64,000 nucleotides of DNA from Snuella lapsa (GTDB taxonomy: Bacteria; Bacteroidota; Bacteroidia; Flavobacteriales; Flavobacteriaceae): assembly GCF_039539345.1 (NCBI RefSeq), contig NZ_BAABCY010000016.1, forward strand, positions 62,001-126,000, in the 5' to 3' direction. A program made the translations under genes and the position numbers. The notes under the pieces were generated by a model. That model did no database searches and was not told the DNA's origin. It was given only the letters and a program-made list of their open reading frames with translations. Shown piece after piece: positions 1-9,300 of the stretch (positions are counted from its first letter, which is position 1; the number at the start of each line of letters is the position of its first letter).

Positions 1-505
1 AGGGCTGCAAACTATTTTGTAAATTATCAAATTCTGACTTTGCCTTCAGTTCCAACTCTGAAAAGCTCTTGACTTCTGATCGGTCCGATATTGCATCTGA
101 TTTTCTACTCAATGGAATCGACAACGATACCGAATATTGCTTAAAGGTTGGTAGCCCGTTATATGTAGCGGGTTTTACTTTAGGAAAAATAGCAAATACG
201 CGCCTTAGTTCCTCCTTTAATTCTTCGTATAGAGCTTCAATATAAATCACATTAAATTGTCCTAGGCTATCTACTTCAAAAAGCACCGATACTTCTCCTT
301 TAAAGTCATCATCTTCAAGTTCCTGCGGCATTGTAAAATTTTCGAAAATAAAATCAATAACCTTTGAGTTAAAGCAGGTTTGCATCGAATCTATTGAAAC
401 ACTTTCACAATCGGGAAAAACCGGATGTTTCTCGTTAAAATACTGATCTTGTGAAAAGGCATTGAATTGAACTATAAGTAGGAGTAGAGCAATAATTCGC
501 TTCAT
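1..505 (-). CDS. remB: Probable gliding protein RemB, N-terminal part (runs off window)
   Basis: The reading frame opens with ATG at 505-503 and stays open to the left edge, giving about 168 residues of a longer protein. It begins with a signal peptide (MKRIIALLLLIVQFNAFSQ). It continues with a TonB-C-terminal-like domain that has a cysteine pair (PDCES...MQTCF) and the segment IKxxTYNG-type 'KPATYNGLPTF'. From memory of the family, flavobacterial RemB, an outer-membrane protein linked to gliding, has this N-terminal domain, and remB lies near sprA in Flavobacterium johnsoniae. Here it sits downstream of two TonB genes and sprA, which fits. The rest of the protein is outside the window, so the name is an inference. 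The alternative is a stand-alone TonB-like secreted protein. Confidence 0.6.
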   Translation of the reverse strand, partial: MKRIIALLLLIVQFNAFSQDQYFNEKHPVFPDCESVSIDSMQTCFNSKVIDFIFENFTMPQELEDDDFKGEVSVLFEVDSLGQFNVIYIEALYEELKEELRRVFAIFPKVKPATYNGLPTFKQYSVSLSIPLSRKSDAISDRSEVKSFSELELKAKSEFDNLQNSLQP

Positions 506-609
506 AATCATTTTTGAAAATTGATTCAGTGCTGAAAGATACTATATTTATGGCATTTGGCATTTGTAAATGCCCTAATAAAAACTTAATGAAATCATCC
601 AAACATAAA

Positions 610-639
610 AAGTCGTTGTCAAAAAAATGACAACGACTT
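610..639 (-). terminator. Rho-independent terminator downstream of the first TonB gene
   Basis: A perfect 12-bp stem (610-621 with 628-639) has a six-base A/T loop and is followed on the minus strand by a run of five T. It lies about 160 nt beyond the TonB stop codon at 797. The stretch between 640 and 797 holds no convincing gene, so the TonB transcript has a long 3' tail or carries something untranslated. Confidence 0.75.
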
Positions 640-796
640 GGTAAGCCCAATAAAATGTGAGTCTTGGATAGTGAGCTTTTACTAATAAGTATGCCTAGCC
701 TTTTATTTTGTAGCTCGAAAACATGTCTCAACACAAAATTCTTTAAGAAATTCACCCGAAGAGTTAGACTTATTCTTAGTAGCCCCACATTATTAA

Positions 797-1594
797 TTAA
801 TCTTGCACCTTAAATTTTATTGGTAAAGTATAAACAACCCCAACTGCTCTATCTCGCTGTTTGCCAGGTTGCATATCTGGAATGTTATTAATAACACGTT
901 CTGCTTCATTACCGAGCTCTGTATGGGGAGCACGGGTTTTAATGTCCGTAACATGTCCGTTCTTATCAATCTTAAACTGTGTATAAATAACCTGCATACC
1001 TGTTAGACCTAAATCGGATGCTAGATCTGTATCAAACTTTCTTTTAACCAATTTGGTAATTTTATCTGACATGCATTTACGTCGTCCTTCATTGTTCTTT
1101 TCTTTTTCGCATCCCGGATAGATGGGCACTTGTTCTACCAGCACAAAATCCACATCTGTTTCATCTGGCAGGTCAACAACAGTTATATCTCCTGGATTTA
1201 AAGCAGGATCTGTTGTGGTATTTTGCTCTTCTGTAATGACTTTAAGTGTTTCCTTCTTATCATTATCAGAGTTATCAATAATCTCTGGGGGAAGTGTTAA
1301 AACCACTTTCTTTTCTGGTATTTTAACCTCGGTTTTAGGTTCTTCATAAATTTTAAATTTAGGGACAACCATTTCAAAAGGATCATCGGGTGGAAGGATT
1401 TCTCCTAAATCCTTAGGGACTACTGTTTCAAATTTCATTTCAAGCAGGCCATAGCTAAACAGCAAACAAACAATTAACCCAACCTGAAAATATAGGGTTG
1501 AGTTTTTTTGTAAATTTGCATCGTGCTTTTGTGATTTACTCACAGTTTTCTCATTTTGCCGAATGAGTTTGTGAGTTTTCTTTGAAATACTCAT
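797..1594 (-). CDS. TonB-family energy transducer
   Basis: This 265-residue protein has a short basic cytoplasmic N-terminus, one membrane segment at about residues 33-52, and an acidic periplasmic linker with little proline. A TonB C-terminal domain follows from about residue 150, starting VPIYPGCEKE and ending LPIKFKVQD. TonB proteins pass energy from ExbB/ExbD to TonB-dependent outer-membrane transporters, and no exbBD is in view. The C-terminal half is closely similar to the next gene (CMSxKI, KFxTDLAxDLGL, APH, PGKQR), so the two are tandem paralogues. It uses ATG and ends 160 nt before a strong terminator. Confidence 0.88.
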   Translation of the reverse strand: MSISKKTHKLIRQNEKTVSKSQKHDANLQKNSTLYFQVGLIVCLLFSYGLLEMKFETVVPKDLGEILPPDDPFEMVVPKFKIYEEPKTEVKIPEKKVVLTLPPEIIDNSDNDKKETLKVITEEQNTTTDPALNPGDITVVDLPDETDVDFVLVEQVPIYPGCEKEKNNEGRRKCMSDKITKLVKRKFDTDLASDLGLTGMQVIYTQFKIDKNGHVTDIKTRAPHTELGNEAERVINNIPDMQPGKQRDRAVGVVYTLPIKFKVQD

Positions 1595-1651
1595 AATAAT
1601 TATTGTTTAATTGTTAATATTATGGTAAAATCACAATAAGCATACCAAAAA

Positions 1652-1683
1652 AAAATCCCGTTACAAACATGTAACGGGATTTT
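1652..1683 (-). terminator. Rho-independent terminator downstream of the second TonB gene
   Basis: A perfect 13-bp stem (1652-1664 with 1671-1683) has a six-base loop. It sits 30 nt after the TonB stop codon at 1713 and is followed by A/T-rich sequence on the minus strand. It separates the two TonB genes into different transcripts. Confidence 0.85.
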
Positions 1684-1712
1684 ATATTTTTTAGGTTAGT
1701 CCTGAATATAAA

Positions 1713-2435
1713 CTAATCTTGAACTTGAAAGATAATAGGTAACGAATATGGAACTGTTACAGGTTTACCACGCTGTTTACCTGGTTTCATTTGAGGTAAC
1801 AGATTAATTACACGTGCTGCTTCTTTTTCTAAACCTGGGTGTGGCGCTCTGGCTCTCACACCTACAACTTTACCCGATTTGTCTATCTTAAAGATTACAT
1901 TAATACGCTGTCTTCCTGACAATCCTAAATCTCCAGCTAGATCTGTATTAAACTTCTTGTTTACAAAATCTTGTATTTTTTTGGACATACATGCTTTCTT
2001 GGCATTGTTATCTCCTTTTTCACAACCTGGGAAAACCGGTACATTCTCGATAACCGCAAAAGGAACTTCAATATCTTCATCTACTTCTACTACTTCTACT
2101 TCTTCTACTTCTACAATTTCTTCTTCTTGATCGGTTTCAGATGACTCTATTACTGTTTCCTCTACTTCCACTTCATCTTCTACAACTTCAATGATTTCTG
2201 GAGCTGCTGGTGGCGGTGGTGGCGGTGGTGGCGGCGTTTTTAATTGTTCTGTGATTGGAATTTCTTCTTCTAACTCTTCATCTAGATTCAACTGTCCGAT
2301 ATCGATATCAGACTTATCGTATGTTTTGTAATTGATCGCGTAATTTGTTAAGAACAGCATTAACGCTAAACCAATTGCGAAATAAAGCGAACTGTTACGC
2401 CCAACATTTGCTTCAGGATTTTTTTTAGGTTCCAT
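1713..2435 (-). CDS. TonB-family energy transducer, proline-rich linker
   Basis: This 240-residue protein has one membrane segment at about residues 15-33. A run of nine prolines lies near residue 70 and is followed by a long Glu/Val linker made of repeated EVE-like units. A TonB C-terminal domain covers about residues 125-240 (VFPGCEKGD, KFNTDLAGDLGL, APHPGLEKEA, PGKQRGK). The rigid Pro/Glu linker is typical of TonB proteins that span the periplasm. It is the closest relative of the gene at 797-1594. The start is ATG at 2435. Confidence 0.9.
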   Translation of the reverse strand: MEPKKNPEANVGRNSSLYFAIGLALMLFLTNYAINYKTYDKSDIDIGQLNLDEELEEEIPITEQLKTPPPPPPPPPAAPEIIEVVEDEVEVEETVIESSETDQEEEIVEVEEVEVVEVDEDIEVPFAVIENVPVFPGCEKGDNNAKKACMSKKIQDFVNKKFNTDLAGDLGLSGRQRINVIFKIDKSGKVVGVRARAPHPGLEKEAARVINLLPQMKPGKQRGKPVTVPYSLPIIFQVQD

Positions 2436-2499
2436 AATTTATTTTACTGTTTTACTCAGATTGCTAAAATAACTTTTTTTTTACCAAAAAAGCAAACGA

Positions 2500-2874
2500 T
2501 TATAAGTTTTTAATCCCAATACTTTTTTGAGACAACACTAACGCAGCAAGCAACACCCCAAAAGTATTTGCAGCTACGTCATACAAGTCTGACGCTCTGG
2601 AAGCGGTCATGGTTCCCTGTAATACCTCAATAAGTATACCAAACCCTATTGAAATGATAGCAGCAACAATTATTGCCTTTGTTTTGGTTAGCTTAAATGC
2701 ATAAAAAAGCGCATTAACCCATAAATAAGTTAACACGCTATATGTCAAAAAGTGAAATATCTTATCGCCAAAGGATATGCCAACATCTGGCAGCTTATTT
2801 ATTTTAACCAAACTTACAACGGTTAAAGCTACCGAATACAATATAAGTATTGTTAGTGCGTACTTTTTAAGCAC
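2500..2874 (-). CDS. VanZ-like membrane protein
   Basis: This 124-residue protein has four predicted membrane segments and the VanZ-like motifs DKIFHFLTY and EVLQG...ASDLYDVAANTFG. VanZ-like proteins are small inner-membrane proteins of mostly unknown function; the founder contributes to teicoplanin resistance. Here the gene overlaps the end of gcvH by 8 bases and starts with GTG (2874-2872), which suggests translational coupling. The same gcvH-vanZ neighbourhood near sprA is, from memory, common in flavobacteria. Confidence 0.82.
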   Translation of the reverse strand: MLKKYALTILILYSVALTVVSLVKINKLPDVGISFGDKIFHFLTYSVLTYLWVNALFYAFKLTKTKAIIVAAIISIGFGILIEVLQGTMTASRASDLYDVAANTFGVLLAALVLSQKSIGIKNL

Positions 2875-3247
2875 CTACAAGTGCTTTATAATCGTCTGCA
2901 GACATTAGTTCATCTAGTTGCGCCAAATCGGAACACTTAACTTTTATCATCCAACCATCACCATAAGGATCACTATTAACCTTTTCTGGTTCGTCTTCCA
3001 ATATTTCATTAAATGCCACAACTTCTCCGGAAACAGGCAAAAATAAATCTGAAACGGTTTTAACTGCTTCAACTGTTCCAAAAATTTCTTCAGCGTCTAG
3101 CGTTTCATCCACTGTTTCTACTTCAACATATACAATATCGCCCAACTCACTTTGAGCAAAATCCGTGATACCAATAGTAGCAATATCACCTTCTACTTTA
3201 ACCCATTCGTGGTCTTTAGTATACTTTAATTCTGATGGTATGTTCAT
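2867..3247 (-). CDS. gcvH: Glycine cleavage system H protein
   Basis: This 126-residue protein has the normal length for GcvH and opens with YTKDHEWVKVEG. The lipoyl-lysine motif is GTVEAVKTVSDL, with the modified lysine at about residue 63. The H protein carries the aminomethyl group between GcvP, GcvT and the lipoamide dehydrogenase. None of these partners is nearby, so it is a stand-alone gcvH. It lies 90 nt downstream of sprA on the same strand and overlaps the VanZ-like gene. Confidence 0.96.
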   Translation of the reverse strand: MNIPSELKYTKDHEWVKVEGDIATIGITDFAQSELGDIVYVEVETVDETLDAEEIFGTVEAVKTVSDLFLPVSGEVVAFNEILEDEPEKVNSDPYGDGWMIKVKCSDLAQLDELMSADDYKALVGA

Positions 3248-3337
3248 TATATTAAATTTAGTCTTAGAAAATTAAATGGTCTACTAATATTTTTGACAAA
3301 TGTATTTATTCAAACTTTAAATTCAAACAGTTGTTGA

Positions 3338-6300
3338 TTAATTTCCAAAATTATATCGGATAGTAATTCCAGATCGAATGGTAGTTTGTGGGAAAGCTGT
3401 TGAAATGGCATATTCTGAAAACGAATAATCGAAATAAAATATACCTGTTAAACTCTTACTAAAGGCATAGTCTGCCGAATATTTTAAGCCCCAAATAGTT
3501 TGACCGGATGTTACCTGATTGTTTTCTAAATCCAGATATCTAATAATTGTTTTATTATCCCTAACAGATACATCGGCCTTCATATTTAAATCGCTTACAA
3601 TACGTTTACTTGGCCCTGCCAAATTAGATCGAATACGCAAGTCTTTTATACGATACCCCAAACCTAAAATAAACTCGTTACCCTTTATTTCGGTCATTAA
3701 ATTATTATCAAAACTAAGGGACAACAACCTGTCTTTTTTAATCTCTGCCAAAATCTTTACAGAATTTTTCATCTCAAAATCCAATCGAACCAACGGACTA
3801 AACATTTCGGTTAAATTAACATTGCTATACAATGTTTTGTTTTTAAAATTACCACCTTGGTCAAATTCAAACGTATCGGGGTCGTTATCTGAGTCGTAGT
3901 CCAAATTGGATTGGAACTGGTTGATAGTATAATTGGAACGGTACCCATGTGTTAACGAAAAACGCTTAAAACGTTTTTTAAACCAATTAAATTTCATGAA
4001 TCCTGTATACTTTAGATCCCAGTTAGGAATAGGTACGTCTCTAAAAGCACTGGTCTTCACTTTCCCGGCATCTTGCCCTGAATAAGCAGCAAAAAATGCT
4101 GGTAATAAAACCGCTTGGTTATTTTTCCCAAAACCTACTGGATAACCTTCTGCATCGGTAGGATACGTCGTATTCCCGTAAAACTGCTCAGCTAATCTTT
4201 TAGCCACCACCAGTCTATTTGCTCTAAAATCATTAAAAGCTTCAGAAATAGTCTCATTACTTTTACTAAATGCCGTTTTTATTAATACTGTAGATATATT
4301 AAAATTACCGAAAGTATTAGGCGTTAACGGTTCATATTCCAAGTTGCCGCCTCCAGCATCATTTACCCTATAATTTTCGGTATAATTTTCATAATAGGCA
4401 CGATTTCCAACAATATCGATCTTTAAGTCTTTTACTGGTTCCAAGCTCGCCGACACATCTAATTGTTTGGTATGGGTAGTTGTATATTGTTGATTGAACT
4501 CTGGAAATACAGTTAGCCAACCTCGTCGTGCCGCTAGATATCTGATATCACTTTGACTACCAAACGTAAAGCCTACTGTTGGTTTTAAGGTACCTATAAA
4601 GCCTGGCGTTCGTATATATCCTGGCAAGAAAGTACCACTATTTTCGGAGTAATTAATTTGTATTCTCTTTACACTGGTTAGTATATCTACACCTGCATTC
4701 AGTAGCTTGGTAACGGATTTATTTTTACTTTTCGGGGTCTTTGCTTGGTTTGAATTGGCTCCCGGCGGGTTGCTTCTTGAACTTGTTCTGGCTCTAACCG
4801 TCCTTACTGGTTTCTTTACCAAACCAATGTACTTATAAAGCTTATCCATGTCTAGTGACCCATTAATATTGTGAAGATTGGAATTCTGAATGGTATTACC
4901 AAGATCATAAGTCTGTCCGTCTAATTCCAAATTACCAAACAGGTCTGAACCTTTTTGCCATAGAAAATCACCACTATACTGATAGGTGGCATTTATAAAA
5001 CTAAAGGTTGGTATTTTATTAATAGGCAACTCGTAGGTTACGCCCAAATTTTGTGATTGTCTGTTAGGGTCTCCAAAGTCAAGAATACCATCCCAAATAT
5101 CCAACGTCGGATCTTGCTCCCTAAATTCACTGGCTATATTATCCTTAAAATAATTACGTACAATATTGTTATTTGCTGCTGTAAAATTAAATTGTAGCGA
5201 ACTGGTCAAGTTGTAATTAATGGTATATTGAAAATCGAAGGTATAGTTTCTTCTAAATAACTCTTCAATACCAATATCTTTGTCTCCTAGATCGATTTCC
5301 CTAAACTTCTGTCTGTTATACTGTCTATTAATATCGGTATTAACAGTAAAACTGGCCGGCAATAAATTAAAATTGAAATCTTTTAATATTTTCCAGTATT
5401 TCCCTGTAAACAACGAATCGTTCTTTTTAAAAGGTTCGATACTAATGGGCTCGAAATTAAAAGCATAATTAGCACCGGCTCGCAGGTTTTTATTTATTGA
5501 ATTTTCGATCTCAAAATCACGATGTTCTACTTTGTTATAAGAATAATTTAAGGTAAAATTTTCTACATCGTAAAAGCGCGGTTGGGCTTCTTCAGAGGTT
5601 CTTATTTTTCTAACGCCTATAAAGTTAATGCTCGTCCTTTTTGTATAGTCTTCAGACTCTTGTTTAATACGTTCCCTATCGGCATTGGTTTCAGCGGCAT
5701 CCAATCGGGACTCCAAGGTTAAATCCTTATAAAACTGATCGTATTTTGGCGTGATTAGTTCTTCACTCTGGCCATAATTAAAAGGTAATTGTACACCCCA
5801 TTTTTTTGGCAACAACTGTCCTACATTTATATTGGTTACAACATCGTATTGCTTAACATCTTCTAAACTACGTTGGCTTGGTCCTTGTTCTATCGCACCA
5901 AAGCCCGAAGTACTCTGTCTTCCTGTTGCACTAATATTGGCAAAATCTGCTAAGTTGGTATCCATACTTACTACAGCAGCCCAACCGCCTTCGTTATCTA
6001 AATCGGACAATCGCAATTCGTTAAACCAAACTTCTGCACATAAATTATTTCGAATGGTTCTATTCTTTACCCCAACCATAAGGGTTCTTATATCTCCAAA
6101 ATTCGGATTACCTTTAATGGCTATACGGTGCTGCCCAGAAACATAACCTTCAAAAGGATCGGCTACAGGCACCGCTTCTCCATTCACCACATCATAAAAC
6201 GTCGGGTCTTCATTTGCCAATGTGCCTTCTGAAATTCCAATCGATTTTATAGCTCCTAATATACTTATAGGTAAATTAATTTCATTAGCATCTGGCCATA

Positions 6301-9300
6301 GCTCTTCTCTTGAAACGCCTGTAGATACTTGTAACGGAATCTCTATTTGGTAATAGTTTTCATTAAGGTCGTTCCCCATACGAATAAATCCGACCAACTC
6401 ATTATCGGTAAGTGTACCAGCTTCGTCATCTTCGGCATGTATAAACATTCGTAAACGTTTATACTGGCGCATATCTATATTTATATTCTTATAGACCGCT
6501 CTGGAATCTTCAGATTCCAAATCACACACATTAACTACAAGGGATTGTTCGTTCTGCTCTATAACAGTATTGTTATTAAATAACTCTTCGGGTTCGATAC
6601 CTGGAGGCCTTTTATAACTACCTTCATTTTCAATGGTTCCTATTACGCCCACAGAGAAATCTGTTTGGGGGTCATCCGGTGACGGATCGTTTTTATCTAA
6701 AGCTAAGGTATAACGGCGCCAATCACTTCTAACCAACTCTAAGGTCCCAAAACGAAATACGGTACTTTGCGTAAACTCTTTAAGATACAATCGTGTAAAA
6801 CGTACCGAACGTAAATCGCTAATTCCTCCAATGGCTTTTACATGACTTCCTTGGACTGGAATTCTAAACTGATACCAGCGCACATTTCGGGTATCACCAT
6901 TGGGCAACACACGGGGTCTGTCTTTATAATCCCTTAAAAATTCTTTTAATGGGTTGCTGTTGGGAATATTTTCGAAATCTGCCTGAGATGTCGGCAAGTT
7001 TTGTCTGGTAATTTCCAATTCATATTCAAAATAGCTATCAATCGTGTTCATGGTATTGTCGCGATTAATATCTTCAACATCGGGTTGAGTATTGGCTCCC
7101 CGATCCCTGTTAGTAAATGTATCTGGGGTATTACCTTCTACGCCATTGTAGCGTTTATAGCGCTCAAAAATATTACCTTCGGCATTTAGGAAATAGGTGT
7201 AGTTATCGTTAGCCGGGTCGGCTCCAAAGTTTGATCCAAAATTAGCGGCTTCTTCTGCATCATCATAGCCATCGTATCCTACATCTTGATTATCACGCTC
7301 CTCTCCTAGTGTATCGAATGCATAAATTAAGGACTGGTTTTGTGGCACGACAGTCCCCCATGATGTAACTGGTAATAAATCGATATTTCCATCTTCTGGC
7401 AATCCATTTTCATACAGTTTACGACCATCTTTGATAATGTCTTCTGAAATATTACCCAAATTAAATACTAACTTCCCTCCTGGATTATTTGGGTTATCCT
7501 GAAAGGGATCTTGTAACCAAAATTCAATATACTCTACATTGGCCTGTTCTAGATCGGTAGATGTTAACTGACGTGTTATACCGCCCCAACTATCTATTGG
7601 GTTATCAATAATACCATCGGCAGCAGATGACTCAAAATTATAAGGACCTCGTTCGGATGGATAATAAGCTAAATCTAATGTATTAAGGACGGATGTTTGT
7701 CCTTGTACCAAATCCCTGTCTGGAAACAATTCATTAATAAAAACACGACTTGCATACAAATCCGACACATCATCATCTGACACATCCCCAGGACGTTGGC
7801 CACTATAAAATATGGGGTCAATCGTGTACCAATTTAACATGGCCCGTTGGTAACCGTTCTGGATACCGTTTTCATCTTCATTCGGGTTACTGGAAACATT
7901 TAAACCTAAAGGCCTACTCGATAAAAACCAAGACTGCTGCGATTTTAGATCGATAGCGTTCTGCGTTCCTTCAAAATCATCTATATAAGAGGTTGCTTCT
8001 CCATTAAGATTGGTGCCTTTAGGCGCTCCCGGTGCTAAATAAGCGAACTCTCCTCTTAACGACAAGTTAGATTCTACATCGGTATCTATGTTTGGTAATT
8101 TATTTACCAAACGTGTTAAAAACGGCACTTTGGTCGCATAATTACCATTAATACCAAAAATAGTATTGTTAATAGGTTCTGAACCATAATTGGCTTTTTG
8201 GGTAATGGGTCTTTCATTTAAATTCAACAGGGTTCCACCTAAAACAAAATTATCATTGAACTTATGTTCTATGTTAATTCCTGTAAAACGTTTGGTCTGT
8301 TGCCCAAATACGGCATTGTTTTCTGTAGAGACCTCTATAGGTGTATTCGATGCTTTTAAAGCTTCATCCAATATTTGTACACGTCCCAACTGGTAATTTA
8401 CTGTATAATCGATACCTTCCACTAAAACACGACCTCCTGCCGTTACTTTTACCGACCCTCTGGGCACATTGAACGAATTTAAGGGGATACCTCCATCGCT
8501 TCCTGTGGATTTATAACGCCCTTTAAGTTTGAACTTATTTTTTTCTACAGCTTGTAAAGCGGCTGTTTTTGTGCTGCTATAAAGCACATTATAGACATAC
8601 TTCTTTTGGTTTTCGTTGTAGGTCGTGGTATCATCGTAATTTTCACTTGGACTAAGTGACAACTTTCTAAACAGGTAGGATCCAAAAGGCTCGACACTTG
8701 GAAATATAATTTTACCATTTTGGGGTAATACGGTAATACCCGGGACAAAATCAAAAAAACCGTCTCCGTTACCTTGCGGGTCGTTGTTAAAGTTTAATCT
8801 ATCCAAGTTAAAAACCCTTAACAAAGGTGTTTCTTCTAAAGGATCTTCATTATTACCGGGTGCTGGAAATGCTGTTGATCCAACTGGGCTGATAAAGTTT
8901 AAGGGGGATGCTTCATTGTAAAAAATGTTCAACTTAAAATCGTCCTGACTCAAATCATAAGCTTCGGTATCGTAGATGTTTTTCATCATCAAGTCCCAAA
9001 CGGGCTGATCTACACTGGTAACACTACTCTTTATCATCTTTAAAACCAGATTAGAGTTAACTACCGATGTTACTTGTCCAGAACCATTTGTAGTGACTTC
9101 GGTTGCGTTAACACCATCATTTGCAAACTCCCCTACCTGATACACCTGCCCTCCAATGGTAAACTGAAAAGCAACAGCCAAAACTTCGTCATTATTTAAA
9201 CGTTGGTTCAAAGAAATATATCCTAATTGGGAATTATAAGTATATTCAAATATTTGTTTTGTCTCATCATGAATCAACTTTCTGGCATTTTCTAATTTCA

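Noticed and set aside
435..788. A 117-codon open frame on the minus strand between the left-edge gene and the TonB gene
   Set aside because: It overlaps the start of the left-edge gene, runs straight through the terminator hairpin at 610-639, and has no family resemblance.
2205..2240. A GGTGGC-like repeat
   Set aside because: It is the coding sequence of the nine-proline run in the TonB linker, not a separate repeat element.
2867..3340. A possible glycine riboswitch near gcvH
   Set aside because: The 90 nt before gcvH have no tandem aptamer-like structure, and gcvH follows sprA without other gcv genes.
8545..8754. Open frames inside sprA and other long genes on both strands
   Set aside because: They are out of frame with strongly supported genes and lack signal peptides, motifs or sensible spacing.
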